64,000 nucleotides of DNA from Halomonas campaniensis (GTDB taxonomy: Bacteria > Pseudomonadota > Gammaproteobacteria > Pseudomonadales > Halomonadaceae): assembly GCF_002211105.1 (NCBI RefSeq), contig NZ_JPUA01000028.1, forward strand, positions 67,442-131,441. The letters run 5' to 3'. The number at the start of each line of letters is the position of its first letter. The stretch's first letter is position 1. Below, piece after piece: positions 11,184 through 19,853 of this stretch. The notes beneath the pieces are model-generated. The model did no database searches and was not told the origin of the DNA. It saw only the letters and a program-made list of their open reading frames with translations. Made by a program: the position numbers and the translations under genes.

Positions 11184-11822
11184 TCATTCAGGTGGCGTAT
11201 ACAGCCACTGGTTGAGCTTCTGGGATAGCGTATCTACGCCGTCGCGCTTGAGTGAAGAGAACAGCTGAACAGAGACGAGGTCTTCCCACTCTTTTAACCG
11301 TGAGCGCACTTTCTGCAAGGCAGCACTGGCCGGGCCTCGCTTCAGTTTGTCGGCTTTGGTGAGCAAAATATGTACCGGCATACCGCGCTGGTCGGCATAG
11401 TCGAGCATCATTTGGTCGAACTCGGTGAGCGGGTGGCGCACGTCCATTAGCAGTACTAAGCCGCGCAGGCTAAAACGGTTGCGTAAGTACTCGGCTAGAT
11501 GCTTTTGCCACTCCAGTTTGACCGCCTCCGGAACCTTGGCGTAGCCGTAGCCAGGGAGATCGACCAAGCGCCGCGCCTCGTCATTCATCACGCTGAAAAA
11601 GTTGATCAGTTGGGTGCGCCCCGGCGTTCGCGAGGTACGTGCTAACGCATTTTGTTGCGTTAATGCATTGATAGCACTTGATTTGCCCGCGTTTGAACGC
11701 CCGGCAAAGGCGACTTCGGCGCCGGTGTCGTCCGGGCACAGGGCCAGGGTTGGGGCGCTAATAAGGAAACTTGCCGTCGGGTAGTTCAGCCGAGGGACTG
11801 GGCTATCATGGGGGGTAGTCAT
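11184..11822 (-). CDS. engB: Ribosome biogenesis GTPase EngB (YsxC/YihA)
   Basis: 212 residues, a single TRAFAC GTPase domain. G1 is GRSNAGKSS at 41-49, G3 is DLPGYG from 88, G4 is TKAD at 155-158, and G5 is the SLKRDGVD-region SSL. EngB acts in late assembly of the 50S subunit. It is read away from the cytochrome c4 gene, matching the Pseudomonas order engB-cc4-dsbA. No polA lies on this side, so the usual Spot 42/ErsA locus between polA and engB is not visible. Confidence 0.95.
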   Translation of the reverse strand: MTTPHDSPVPRLNYPTASFLISAPTLALCPDDTGAEVAFAGRSNAGKSSAINALTQQNALARTSRTPGRTQLINFFSVMNDEARRLVDLPGYGYAKVPEAVKLEWQKHLAEYLRNRFSLRGLVLLMDVRHPLTEFDQMMLDYADQRGMPVHILLTKADKLKRGPASAALQKVRSRLKEWEDLVSVQLFSSLKRDGVDTLSQKLNQWLYTPPE

Positions 11823-12179
11823 GGGGTTAATCCTGAAAAACGAACATAAAAGCGGCCTACTCTGCGCACTATCAACTCATTATCGCCTCACCATCAGGTA
11901 AAGTAGAACGCATAATCGCGACTAATGATAAAGAAGTGAGAGCGGTACCGCGACGAATTACCCCTAAAGCAGGTAAGTACTTGCATTCCCGCCGCTGGGG
12001 TGATTCGTTATAATGCAAGCGGTTTATATCTGCGACCTGGGGCGCTAGTGTACCATCGCGATACGTTGTAGGTATTAGCGAAGGTTGGTATTGGCGGAGC
12101 TAACCCTGGTAACTTGTGAAACCTGGGAAGCGCCCAGGGTGCGTACCAGTCAAACATAAAACGGCATAGTGGAATAGCA
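11823..12179 (+). other. engB/cytochrome c4 intergenic region with possible promoter and folded leader
   Basis: 357 bp without a convincing gene. A perfect TATAAT at 12009-12014 is the best -10 for the cytochrome gene but has no good -35 at 16-18 bp (TTGCAT at 11981 is 22 bp away). If used, it gives a leader of about 160 nt. The leader has alternative pairings: ACCCTGG 12103-12109 with CCAGGGT 12134-12140; CCTGGG 12122-12127 with CCCAGG 12133-12138; CTGGTA 12106-12111 with TACCAG 12144-12149. These cannot all form together. No poly-T run suggests an intrinsic terminator or independent sRNA. Confidence 0.35.
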
Positions 12180-12809
12180 ATGAGAAAGTTACTGGCAAGC
12201 CTAGCAATTACCATGGGCGCCGTTGGCATCGCCCACGCTCAAACGGACTACCAGGCCGATGCAGACGCATCCGCCGGCCAGGAAATGGCCCAAACCTGCG
12301 CCGCCTGCCATGGGCAGCAGGGTATTAGCCCGTCGGGCGCTTTCCCTAACCTGGCGGGTCAGCAGATGTCTTATCTGGCCAAACAGATTATGGATATCCG
12401 CGACGGCAACCGCATGGTTCCCCAAATGGCGGGTCAAGTGGATGATTTCTCCGATCAAGACGCCTGGGATGTTGCGGCACACTTTGCGCGCCAGAATGCC
12501 AACCTGGGGCAAACCAGCGACGAGGACGCTGAGTTGCTGGCCCGCGGTGAAGAGCTTTACCGCGCTGGCGATATGTCCAAGGGTATCCCCGCCTGTTCAG
12601 CCTGCCATACGCCGACGGGTGTCGGTATCGGCAGCGCCGTTTACCCCGGCCTGTCTGGGCAGCACGCTCAGTACACGGTCTCAACGCTGCAGGCATTCGC
12701 ATCAGGCGATCGTAACAATAGCCCCAATAACATCATGGGCGACATCGCTTCAAAAATGAGCGACAACGATATGGAAGCCGTGGCTAATTACGTGCTGGGT
12801 TTGAACTAA
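12180..12809 (+). CDS. Diheme cytochrome c4
   Basis: 209 residues with a Sec signal peptide (cleavage after about residue 20, GIAHA). Two class-I cytochrome c domains carry CAACH (40-44) and CSACH (139-143). Distal Met ligands are probably in MVPQM and NNIMGDIASKM. Cytochrome c4 is periplasmic, often membrane-bound, and passes electrons from the bc1 complex to cbb3-type or other oxidases. The dsbA gene follows, as in Pseudomonas; this proximity fits thiol handling in the periplasm and haem attachment but does not prove a functional link. Confidence 0.95.
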   Translation: MRKLLASLAITMGAVGIAHAQTDYQADADASAGQEMAQTCAACHGQQGISPSGAFPNLAGQQMSYLAKQIMDIRDGNRMVPQMAGQVDDFSDQDAWDVAAHFARQNANLGQTSDEDAELLARGEELYRAGDMSKGIPACSACHTPTGVGIGSAVYPGLSGQHAQYTVSTLQAFASGDRNNSPNNIMGDIASKMSDNDMEAVANYVLGLN

Positions 12810-12871
12810 GGTTGTCAGTAAGCGCGTTTCAAACCAGAAATCGATAGCCTAAACACTTCCTTATGCCGTTT

Positions 12872-12914
12872 GCGGGCCCTCAGTTGGCAACGTTCGCCAA
12901 CTGAGGGAACCCGC
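12872..12914 (+). other. Long hairpin between cytochrome c4 and dsbA
   Basis: A perfect 12-bp inverted repeat (CCCTCAGTTGGC 12877-12888 / GCCAACTGAGGG 12896-12907, 7-nt loop) extends by GCGGG/CCCGC across a two-base bulge. No T-run follows, so it is not a classic intrinsic terminator. It may stabilise the upstream mRNA end or act as a Rho-linked or processing structure. Confidence 0.6.
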
Positions 12915-12964
12915 TGGCGTATCAACGGTCTCACTCCTCGCTTACCCACGGAGAAACTTACACG

Positions 12965-13606
12965 ATGTCTAATATGTTTAAAACGCTAATGGTTGCAGTG
13001 GCAGGTTTGGGGCTTTCTGCGGCGGTAAGTGCCCAGGAAGTGGTGGAAGGCCAGCACTATGAGCTGCTTGAATCGCCGGTAGAGACCCAGGTTGACGACG
13101 GGCAAATTGAAGTCACTGAAATATTCTGGTTTGGCTGCCCGCACTGCTATCGTCTGCAAACGCCGATTAACGAGTGGTACGAGACGCTGGACGATGATGT
13201 GAGTGTCGTCAAGATGCCTGCCACCATGGGCGGTGATTGGAATACCCACGCTACAGCGTTTTACGCGGCGGAGTCGCTGGGCATCGAAGATGAACTCCAT
13301 GCCGACTTCTTTAACGCCATCCATCAGGAAAATCAATCGCTCACCGAGCCCGATGACATCGCTGCTTTCTTCGCCAACTATGGTGTCAGTGAAGAAGAAG
13401 CCAAGCAGGCGCTGACCGACTTTGGTGTGCGCAGTGAAGTAAATGATGCCAATAATCGTATGCGCAAAATGAAGTTAATGGGCGTGCCGGCCATTGTGAT
13501 TGATGGTCGCTATCTGGTAACGCCGAGCTCTGCCGGCAGTCTGGACAACATGCCGAAAATCGCTGAGGCGTTGGTAGAGCAGGTGCGTGAAGAGCGCGCA
13601 GAATAA
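12965..13606 (+). CDS. dsbA: Thiol:disulfide interchange protein DsbA
   Basis: 213 residues with an N-terminal signal peptide (cleavage near SAQ, residue 23). Periplasmic oxidase that inserts disulfides into newly exported proteins and is reoxidised by DsbB. Active site CPHC at 58-61 in IFWFGCPHCYRLQ; the cis-proline loop is GVPAIVIDGRYLV; a helical insert lies between. A Shine-Dalgarno (CGGAGAAAC) precedes the ATG. The EEP hydrolase begins two bases after the stop, so both are probably co-transcribed. Confidence 0.96.
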   Translation: MSNMFKTLMVAVAGLGLSAAVSAQEVVEGQHYELLESPVETQVDDGQIEVTEIFWFGCPHCYRLQTPINEWYETLDDDVSVVKMPATMGGDWNTHATAFYAAESLGIEDELHADFFNAIHQENQSLTEPDDIAAFFANYGVSEEEAKQALTDFGVRSEVNDANNRMRKMKLMGVPAIVIDGRYLVTPSSAGSLDNMPKIAEALVEQVREERAE

Positions 13607-13608
13607 CC

Positions 13609-14445
13609 GTGTTGCGCGAAGCCAGAGAGCGTGATGAAGCAGCCATAAACGGCCCACGCTCGACGCTGTTTGAAGATGGACACTTGCGTTTGCTGACCTT
13701 TAATTTGCAAGTGGGTATCCAGACATCGGCGTACCATCACTATCTCACGCGCAGTTGGCAGCACCTTCTGCCTCATCCGCGTCGCCAGAAGCGGCTGGAT
13801 GTAATGGGGGAGGTGCTGAGCAAGTATGACGTGGTCGGTCTTCAAGAGGTCGATGGCGGTAGTTTTCGCTCAAGCCGCGTCAACCAAGTCGAGTACCTCG
13901 CTGCCAAAGCGGGGTTTCCCCATCACGTTCAGCAGCTCAACCGTAATCTGGGCCGTATTGCTCAGCACAGTAACGGTTTACTCTCGCGGCTGGTACCCAG
14001 CCAAGTAGAAGAGCACCGTTTGCCTGGGGTGATGCCTGGCCGCGGTGCGATTCATGCACGCTTTGGCGAAGGGCCGGATGCACTGCACATATTCGTTGCT
14101 CACTTGGCGCTTAGCCATCGTGGTCGGGTGCGTCAGCTCAATTATTTAAGCGAGATTATCCAACCGCTGCGCCATGTTGTGGTGATGGGAGATCTCAACT
14201 GTACCCCTGACCAACTGCATGCTCATGAGCGTTTTAGTGCGTCGCTACCGCTGCATCCGGTTAAACCTCTGTTAAGTTACCCCTCCTGGCAGCCGCGCCA
14301 CGCGCTGGATCATATCCTGTTGTCGCAGTCGTTAGAGGCCGCTGAGGTGCGAGTGCTGGATCACCTATTCTCTGACCACCTGCCGATCGCTGTCGATCTG
14401 CCCTTGCCAGAGGCCTGTTTAGCGGCAATTCGCCCAAGCGTTTAA
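13609..14445 (+). CDS. Endonuclease/exonuclease/phosphatase-family hydrolase
   Basis: 278 residues from GTG 13609, two bases after dsbA. EEP-fold motifs are LRLLTFNLQVGIQ (metal Asn), VVGLQEVDGG (catalytic Glu), FVAHLALSHRGRVRQL, VVMGDLNCTPDQL, LDHIL and the terminal SDHLPIAVDLPL His. No signal peptide is evident. Homologues follow dsbA in pseudomonads. Substrate is unknown; the family spans DNases, phosphodiesterases and sphingomyelinases. Confidence 0.85.
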   Translation: MLREARERDEAAINGPRSTLFEDGHLRLLTFNLQVGIQTSAYHHYLTRSWQHLLPHPRRQKRLDVMGEVLSKYDVVGLQEVDGGSFRSSRVNQVEYLAAKAGFPHHVQQLNRNLGRIAQHSNGLLSRLVPSQVEEHRLPGVMPGRGAIHARFGEGPDALHIFVAHLALSHRGRVRQLNYLSEIIQPLRHVVVMGDLNCTPDQLHAHERFSASLPLHPVKPLLSYPSWQPRHALDHILLSQSLEAAEVRVLDHLFSDHLPIAVDLPLPEACLAAIRPSV

Positions 14446-14459
14446 TAATAAGCACTCCG

Positions 14460-14479
14460 TGCAGCGCGAGGGCGCTGCA
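14460..14479 (+). terminator. Hairpin after the EEP gene, weak terminator candidate
   Basis: A perfect 8-bp stem TGCAGCGC / GCGCTGCA with a GAGG tetraloop starts 15 bases after the EEP stop. Only ATTGTG follows, so termination would be weak. It lies between the dsbA-EEP unit and the TRAP transporter. Confidence 0.4.
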
Positions 14480-14547
14480 TTGTGCGCGTATATGCGCTAT
14501 TGTCTGGAGCGCTGACTCCCCTTAGCCGTTTTACGCGAGACACTCCC

Positions 14548-15108
14548 ATGTCGGACACAACACAACTACCTGCGTTTATTGGTGCGCTGGACCGCGCTTC
14601 AGAGTGGTTCGGGCGTTCCCTTGCGTGGCTGATCATCATAATGATGTTGATTCAGTTCGCGATTGTACTGCTGCGTTACGCCTTCAGTGTGAACAGCATC
14701 TTTATGCAAGAGCTCGTAATGTATATGCACGCGACTGTCTTTATGCTCGCTGCCGCCTATACCTTTCGCCACGACGGCCACGTGCGGGTGGATATCTTCT
14801 ATCGAGGGATGACTCCGCGCCGTCAAGCATTAATCAACGTCGTGGGCATTATTACCCTATTGATTCCAGTGATGATCTTTATCATCGCTTCCAGCCTGGG
14901 TTACGTGGCCAACTCATGGCGCATTCTGGAAACCTCCTCCGATTACGGCGGTATTCCGGCAGTCTACGCACTGAAAACCTTAATACCGCTGTTTGCCGTG
15001 CTAATGATCGTGCAAGGCGTGATTGAGATTGTGCGCAATGGCTATGTGATGGCCGGGCGGATAGTGCCGTCTGCTGCCGGTGGCAACCATCTTGAGGAGC
15101 GTGTTTGA
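14548..15108 (+). CDS. TRAP transporter small permease (DctQ family)
   Basis: 186 residues from ATG 14548 (MSDTTQLPAFIGALDRASEW). An upstream in-frame GTG at 14482 would start inside a hairpin-rich spacer and is less likely. Four membrane helices are visible: LAWLIIIMMLIQFAIVLLRYAF, ELVMYMHATVFMLAAAYTF, a third near INVVGIITLLIPVMIFIIAS and a fourth near LIPLFAVLMIVQGV. The conserved RHDGHVRVDIFY follows helix 2. It forms the membrane complex with the large permease, whose start overlaps its stop (TGATG). Confidence 0.93.
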   Translation: MSDTTQLPAFIGALDRASEWFGRSLAWLIIIMMLIQFAIVLLRYAFSVNSIFMQELVMYMHATVFMLAAAYTFRHDGHVRVDIFYRGMTPRRQALINVVGIITLLIPVMIFIIASSLGYVANSWRILETSSDYGGIPAVYALKTLIPLFAVLMIVQGVIEIVRNGYVMAGRIVPSAAGGNHLEERV

Positions 15109-16511
15109 TGCTGGAATTCATGCCGATTATTTTATTTGCCGTTATATGCATAGTGCTGATGTTCGGCTTTCCCGTGGCGCTCTCGCTGGCGGGCACGGCG
15201 CTGCTGTTTGCCGGTATGGGGCTGGGTCTGGAAGCCATTGGCATCGACGCCAACTTTGATAGTGGCTATCTTGCCGCCTTACCCAACCGGCTTTACGGCA
15301 TTATGACCAACCAAACGCTGTTGGCGGTGCCACTGTTTGTTTTAATGGGTGTGTTGCTGGAAAAATCCAAAGTGGCCGAGACGCTGCTGGACGCTATGGC
15401 GTTACTGTTTGGCGCAATGCGTGGTGGTTTGGGTATTTCGGTGACTCTGGTGGGCATGCTAATGGCGGCCTCTACCGGCATCGTCGGGGCCACCGTGGTC
15501 ACCATGGGGCTGATGTCGCTTCCCACCATGCTAAAGCGTGGCTACAGCACCTCGTTGGCAACAGGCACTATTTGCGCCACCGGCACGCTGGGCCAGATTA
15601 TTCCGCCCTCCATTGCCCTGGTACTGCTCGGTGACGTGCTGTCATCGGCGTATCAGCAAGCGCAGCTGGATATGGGGATCTTCAGCCCTAAAACCGTCTC
15701 CGTAGGCGATCTGTTTATGGGCGCGCTGGTGCCTGGGTTGCTGCTGGTCGTGATGTATATGATTTACGTGGCCCTGGTGGCCTGGCTGCGCCCGCACATG
15801 GCGCCTGCTGCCGACCGTGAAGAGCTGATGGCCGAACTGGGCCATACCTCGGGGATTGGTATGCTGCTGCTCAAAGGGCTAGTACCGCCCGTAGTGCTGA
15901 TTGTGGCGGTACTGGGCTCGATCCTAAGCGGTTTTGCCACCCCCACAGAGGCCTCTGCGGTGGGCGCCTTCGGCGCTCTAGTGCTGGCATTGGCCTATCG
16001 TCAGCTTGACTGGGCGACCCTGAAAGACGTATTGCGTTCGACTACCCACGTCACCACCATGGTGTTTCTGATCCTGATCGGTGCGGCGCTGTTTTCGCTG
16101 GTGTTTCGTGCCTACGGCGGCGAGCATATGGTGACTGAATTGTTCGAGGCAATGCCTGGTGGGGTGGTCGGCGCGACGATTATCGTTATGCTGGTGATCT
16201 TCCTGCTCGGCTTTATTCTCGACTTTATCGAAATCACCTTTGTGGTAGTGCCGATTGTCGGGCCGATTCTGCTCGCCATGGGGCTTGATCCGATTTGGCT
16301 GGGCATCATGATCGCGATAAACCTGCAAACGTCATTCTTAACGCCGCCGTTTGGCTTCGCGCTGTTCTACTTGCGCGGTGTGGCGCCGCCGTCGGTCTCT
16401 ACGTCAGCTATTTACCGCGGTGTTATCCCGTTTATCCTCATGCAGCTAGGAATGTTGCTCATGCTGAGCTTCTTCCCGCAGCTGGCAACGTGGCTTCCCG
16501 ACCAGTTTTAA
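15108..16511 (+). CDS. TRAP transporter large permease (DctM family)
   Basis: 467 residues from ATG 15108. About 12-13 hydrophobic segments and family landmarks: FGFPVALSLAGTALLFAG, NQTLLAVPLFVLMGVLLEKS, STGIVGATVVTMGLMSLPTML, GTLGQIIPPSIALVLLGD and SFLTPPFGFALFYLRGVAP. It is the Na+-coupled translocation subunit. A cytoplasmic insert between GDVLSSAYQQAQLDM and VGDLFMG suits the TakP-associated subgroup. The operon order is Q-M-P, with the binding-protein gene last. Confidence 0.95.
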   Translation: MLEFMPIILFAVICIVLMFGFPVALSLAGTALLFAGMGLGLEAIGIDANFDSGYLAALPNRLYGIMTNQTLLAVPLFVLMGVLLEKSKVAETLLDAMALLFGAMRGGLGISVTLVGMLMAASTGIVGATVVTMGLMSLPTMLKRGYSTSLATGTICATGTLGQIIPPSIALVLLGDVLSSAYQQAQLDMGIFSPKTVSVGDLFMGALVPGLLLVVMYMIYVALVAWLRPHMAPAADREELMAELGHTSGIGMLLLKGLVPPVVLIVAVLGSILSGFATPTEASAVGAFGALVLALAYRQLDWATLKDVLRSTTHVTTMVFLILIGAALFSLVFRAYGGEHMVTELFEAMPGGVVGATIIVMLVIFLLGFILDFIEITFVVVPIVGPILLAMGLDPIWLGIMIAINLQTSFLTPPFGFALFYLRGVAPPSVSTSAIYRGVIPFILMQLGMLLMLSFFPQLATWLPDQF

Positions 16512-16609
16512 CGAACGGGGCGTTAGTTGAAAAACATCTCAGCTATCAACGGATATATGTGGCAATCTAATTAAAAAGCAGTTAGCAGCCGTTAAGGGCC
16601 TGCCGTAAA

Positions 16610-16634
16610 CCGCCTAGTGTTCTACGCTAGGCGG
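16610..16634 (+). other. Hairpin upstream of the TRAP binding-protein gene
   Basis: A perfect 8-bp inverted repeat CCGCCTAG / CTAGGCGG with a 9-nt loop lies 51 bases before the binding-protein ATG. No T-run follows. In transporter operons such a structure often protects the mRNA end of the highly expressed binding-protein segment. Confidence 0.5.
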
Positions 16635-16684
16635 AGTATTCCCTACTCAATAATAGTAATAATAGAAAGTAAGAGGGTTCTTGT

Positions 16685-17797
16685 ATGAAAGCCAAAACGC
16701 TCCCCGTCGCCATCGCCATGACGACCGCACTCTCCGCCAGCTTGCTGGTGGTTTCTAGCTTCGATAACCAAGCCCAGGCCCAAGAGGAAGAGTTCCGTTG
16801 GAAAATGGTCACCTCCTGGCCGAAGAATTTCCCAGGTGTTGGTCAAGGCCCTGAGCGCCTATCGCAGTTGGTCGATGAAATGTCGAATGGCCGTCTGACC
16901 ATCGAAGTCTTCGGTGCCGGTCAGTTAGTACCCGGATTCGAGGTGTTTGATGCCGTTTCTGACGGCACTGCTGAGCTGGGTCACTCTGCCTCCTACTACT
17001 GGAAGGGCAAGGCCCCTGCTGCACAGTTCTTTGCCGCCGTGCCGTTTGGTATGAACGCCCAAGAGATGAACGCCTGGCTAAGCTATGGCGGTGGTATGGA
17101 GCTGTGGAACGAGCTCTACGATGACTTCGGCGTTGACGTAATGGTCGCGGGTGCCTCAGGCGTGCAGATGGGCGGCTGGTACAACAAAGAGATCAACTCC
17201 GTTGACGATTTGAACGGCCTGAAAATGCGTATGCCCGGCTTGGGTGGCGAAGTAATGAGCCGCATGGGGGTGGCGATTGTCAATATGCCGGGCGGCGAGA
17301 TCTTTACCTCGCTGCAGTCGGGAGCGATTGACGCAACAGAGTGGATTGGTCCCTATAACGACCTGGCATTTGGTCTGCATCAAGCCGCCGACTATTACTA
17401 CTATCCAGGCTGGCATGAGCCCACGGTAATGTTCGAGGCGATTGTTAACGAAGAGGCTTACGCGGAGCTGCCCGCGGATCTACAGGCGATCCTGCGCAGT
17501 GCTATTAGCGACATCAACCAAAGCGTCCTGGATGAGTACACCGCGCGTAACAACGATGCGCTGGAAACCCTGGTCAACGAGCATGATGTTGAGCTACGCC
17601 GCATTCCTGACGATGTACTCGCTCAAGCCCGCGAGCATTCGGCTGATGTGGTTGCAGAGTTGGCGGAATCGAGCGAGCTGGCCACGCGTATCTATGACTC
17701 TTATCAAGCGTTCCAGGAAAAAGTCGAGGATTACCACGCCATTTCCGAGCAGGCGTACTACAACGCCCGCAACCCGGAAGGCGACACCGCTCAATAG
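16685..17797 (+). CDS. TRAP substrate-binding protein, TakP-like
   Basis: 370 residues with an N-terminal signal (cleavage near NQAQAQ, about residue 33). The mature start FRWKMVTSWPKNFPGVGQG, MRMPGLGGEVMSRMGV, ATEWIGPYNDLAFG and YYYPGWHEP are typical of the DctP subgroup around Rhodobacter TakP, which binds 2-oxo or hydroxy monocarboxylates. The Arg in KMRMPG and the Trp-Ile-Gly-Pro segment line the expected carboxylate site. A Shine-Dalgarno (AGAGGG) precedes ATG. The exact ligand cannot be read from sequence. A strong terminator follows. Confidence 0.9.
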   Translation: MKAKTLPVAIAMTTALSASLLVVSSFDNQAQAQEEEFRWKMVTSWPKNFPGVGQGPERLSQLVDEMSNGRLTIEVFGAGQLVPGFEVFDAVSDGTAELGHSASYYWKGKAPAAQFFAAVPFGMNAQEMNAWLSYGGGMELWNELYDDFGVDVMVAGASGVQMGGWYNKEINSVDDLNGLKMRMPGLGGEVMSRMGVAIVNMPGGEIFTSLQSGAIDATEWIGPYNDLAFGLHQAADYYYYPGWHEPTVMFEAIVNEEAYAELPADLQAILRSAISDINQSVLDEYTARNNDALETLVNEHDVELRRIPDDVLAQAREHSADVVAELAESSELATRIYDSYQAFQEKVEDYHAISEQAYYNARNPEGDTAQ

Positions 17798-17827
17798 TCT
17801 GCCGTGCTCACGCACACGAACGCAATG

Positions 17828-17847
17828 GCCGCCTTCGGGCGGCTTTT
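17828..17847 (+). terminator. Rho-independent terminator of the first TRAP operon
   Basis: GCCGCC-TTCG-GGCGGC stem with a stable UUCG-type tetraloop, followed by TTTT. It begins 31 bases after the binding-protein stop. Confidence 0.9.
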
Positions 17848-17946
17848 GTGTGGCTGGCAGGTACGTTTCGGCAGCATAAGGCGCCCAGCTTGGGTATCCT
17901 AGAGGCACAGTGGCGTTTGTTGCCGATTTTGCCGTGAAGGAGCCCC

Positions 17947-18777
17947 ATGTCTACCCATTCCCATCTTCGCAATGTGCTTACCATCGCAGGTTCCGACCCT
18001 TCCGGTGGTGCTGGTCTACAGGGGGATTTGAAAACCTTTTCAGCCCTCGGCGTTTACGGCACCAACGTGATTACCGCGGTGATTGCCCAAAACACCTGCG
18101 GCGTGGCCTCGGTGTACCCTGTCGCTCCCCAGGCCATTCGCGAGCAGTTGGAACACCTGCTGGATGATGTGGCGATAGATGCGGTCAAAATTGGCATGGT
18201 GGCAAGCCGCGAGGTCGCCGAGGTTATCGCGGACGTATTGCGTCAGCGCCGTCCACGCTGGATTGTCCTCGACCCAGTGATGGTCGCTAAGAGCAGCGAT
18301 ATTCTGGTCGACGATGAAGGCATTCGCGCCGTACGCGATGTGCTCGTGCCCTTGGCCGATGTGATAACCCCCAATCTGCCAGAAGCCGCGGTACTGCTCG
18401 ACATGCCCTCGCCCACCAGTTTAGACGCCATGGAAGCAATGCTGCCGGGGTTAACGCAATTGGGCGCGCCCTATGTGGTGCTGAAAGGCGGTCATTTGCG
18501 TGGGGCGACCTGCCCGGATTTGCTGGCAACCCCCAATGGCCATGAATGGTTGCCTGCCTCGCGTATCGATACCGACAATTTACACGGTACCGGCTGTGCG
18601 CTCTCTTCGGCGATTGCTGCCTGCCTGGCGAAGCTACCCGTGGATGCCGGTACGGATGCCCCGGTCGCCGCCATCAGCGATGCCAAGCAGTGGCTGCACG
18701 CGGCGTTAGAAGCGAGCGTACGCTTAAGCGTGGGTAAAGGCCGTGGCCCGGTGCACCATTTTCACGCTTGGTGGTGA
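17947..18777 (+). CDS. thiD: Hydroxymethylpyrimidine/phosphomethylpyrimidine kinase
   Basis: 276 residues, ribokinase fold. It phosphorylates HMP and HMP-phosphate to make the pyrimidine moiety of thiamine diphosphate. Motifs are AGSDPSGGAGLQGDLKTF, YGTNVITAVIAQNT, DPVMVAKS and the anion-hole DNLHGTGCALSSAIAACLA. No thiE fusion is present. thiS and thiG lie 24 kb away in the same window, so thiamine genes are scattered. A Shine-Dalgarno (AAGGAG) is present before ATG. Confidence 0.96.
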   Translation: MSTHSHLRNVLTIAGSDPSGGAGLQGDLKTFSALGVYGTNVITAVIAQNTCGVASVYPVAPQAIREQLEHLLDDVAIDAVKIGMVASREVAEVIADVLRQRRPRWIVLDPVMVAKSSDILVDDEGIRAVRDVLVPLADVITPNLPEAAVLLDMPSPTSLDAMEAMLPGLTQLGAPYVVLKGGHLRGATCPDLLATPNGHEWLPASRIDTDNLHGTGCALSSAIAACLAKLPVDAGTDAPVAAISDAKQWLHAALEASVRLSVGKGRGPVHHFHAWW

Positions 18778-18903
18778 TGGGTGTACCGCTTTGAGGCATT
18801 TGGGCAATCGGTAACTTGCGAGAAAGCGCATTGCACACCATGCTAAGGAGTGTTTGCTTAACGGCTTATAAGGCTGGGTTGCTCAGCCGAGGAGCGTTTC
18901 GCC

Positions 18904-19749
18904 ATGCCTCGTACGATCTTGTTTGCCACCGATCTTTCTGCTGACAACCGCGCTGCGTTTGCACGAGCTTTACGACTGGCCTATGCCCGAGGTGTTCAGC
19001 TAGATGTGCTGCACGTACTGGATCCCTATCTACCCCGGCGTGTGCTGCGCGATGTCGAGAGTGCGGTGGTGGAAGACATTACCGCCATGTTGACAGATCT
19101 GCGCGAAGACTATGCCCTGGAAGCGCCGAAAACGCTGATCCAGACCGTGACCGGCTCGCCTCACGTTGAAATCGTCCGCGAAGCCCATGAGCGCAACGCC
19201 GAGCTGATTGTACTGGGTATGCACCGCAAACGGGGGCAAAAAGATCTGCTGTCGGGCACCACTGCCATGCGCGTGTTGCGCAGCGCGCCTTGCCCGGTGG
19301 TGGTCTCTTCTCACCAGCCCACCCAGCCCTGGCAGCATATTCTGGTACCTATCGATTTTTCGCTGACGGCGCGGCATACCTTGAAAGAGGCATTGATCCT
19401 CTTTCCTGAAGCGACGCTTACCCTGCTGCATGCCTGGACACTGCCCGGTGAACGTGAACTGGGTTCACAGGCTTATTACGCCCACTGGCGGGAGCATGAG
19501 GTGCTTCGACTGCGCGAGCAGTTGAATAACGAAATTGATAGCCTGATGGGAGAGCTTGCAGGTGTTCCCGATGTTGAGTTGGTGCTAGAGCAAGGCGCGC
19601 CCTGCGACGTACTGCAGGCGTATATGAAGCGCCACTCGCCGGATCTGGTGATGATCGGCAGTCGTGGGCAGCCCCATCACACCAGCCAGCTAACCGAGAT
19701 GCTGCTATGTGAACCGCACTGCGATCTAATGCTCTGCCGCGCCTGGTAA
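18904..19749 (+). CDS. Tandem universal stress protein (two UspA domains)
   Basis: 281 residues forming two UspA domains (about 1-140 and 141-281). The first begins TILFATDLSADNRAAFARALRLA and carries a phosphate loop, VLGMHRKRGQKDLLSGTTAMRVLRSAPCPVVVS. The second begins ILVPIDFSLTARHTLKEAL; its distal loop is MIGSRGQPHHTSQLTEMLL. Domain 1 better fits an ATP-binding G-x2-G-x9-G(S/T)-like loop. UspE-type proteins help stress survival. It stands alone, with Shine-Dalgarno GAGGAG. Confidence 0.9.
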   Translation: MPRTILFATDLSADNRAAFARALRLAYARGVQLDVLHVLDPYLPRRVLRDVESAVVEDITAMLTDLREDYALEAPKTLIQTVTGSPHVEIVREAHERNAELIVLGMHRKRGQKDLLSGTTAMRVLRSAPCPVVVSSHQPTQPWQHILVPIDFSLTARHTLKEALILFPEATLTLLHAWTLPGERELGSQAYYAHWREHEVLRLREQLNNEIDSLMGELAGVPDVELVLEQGAPCDVLQAYMKRHSPDLVMIGSRGQPHHTSQLTEMLLCEPHCDLMLCRAW

Positions 19750-19853
19750 ACAGCGAAATTCAATAACAGTATTGTGCTGGCAATAATAAATGTTGTACGG
19801 AACCTTTATTTACCGTATCGGTATGTATAGATACGATGATATGAGGAGGTTCT

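Noticed and set aside
11823-12179. A Spot 42/ErsA-type sRNA next to engB
   Set aside because: That sRNA lies on the polA side of engB; here there is no polA and no intrinsic terminator.
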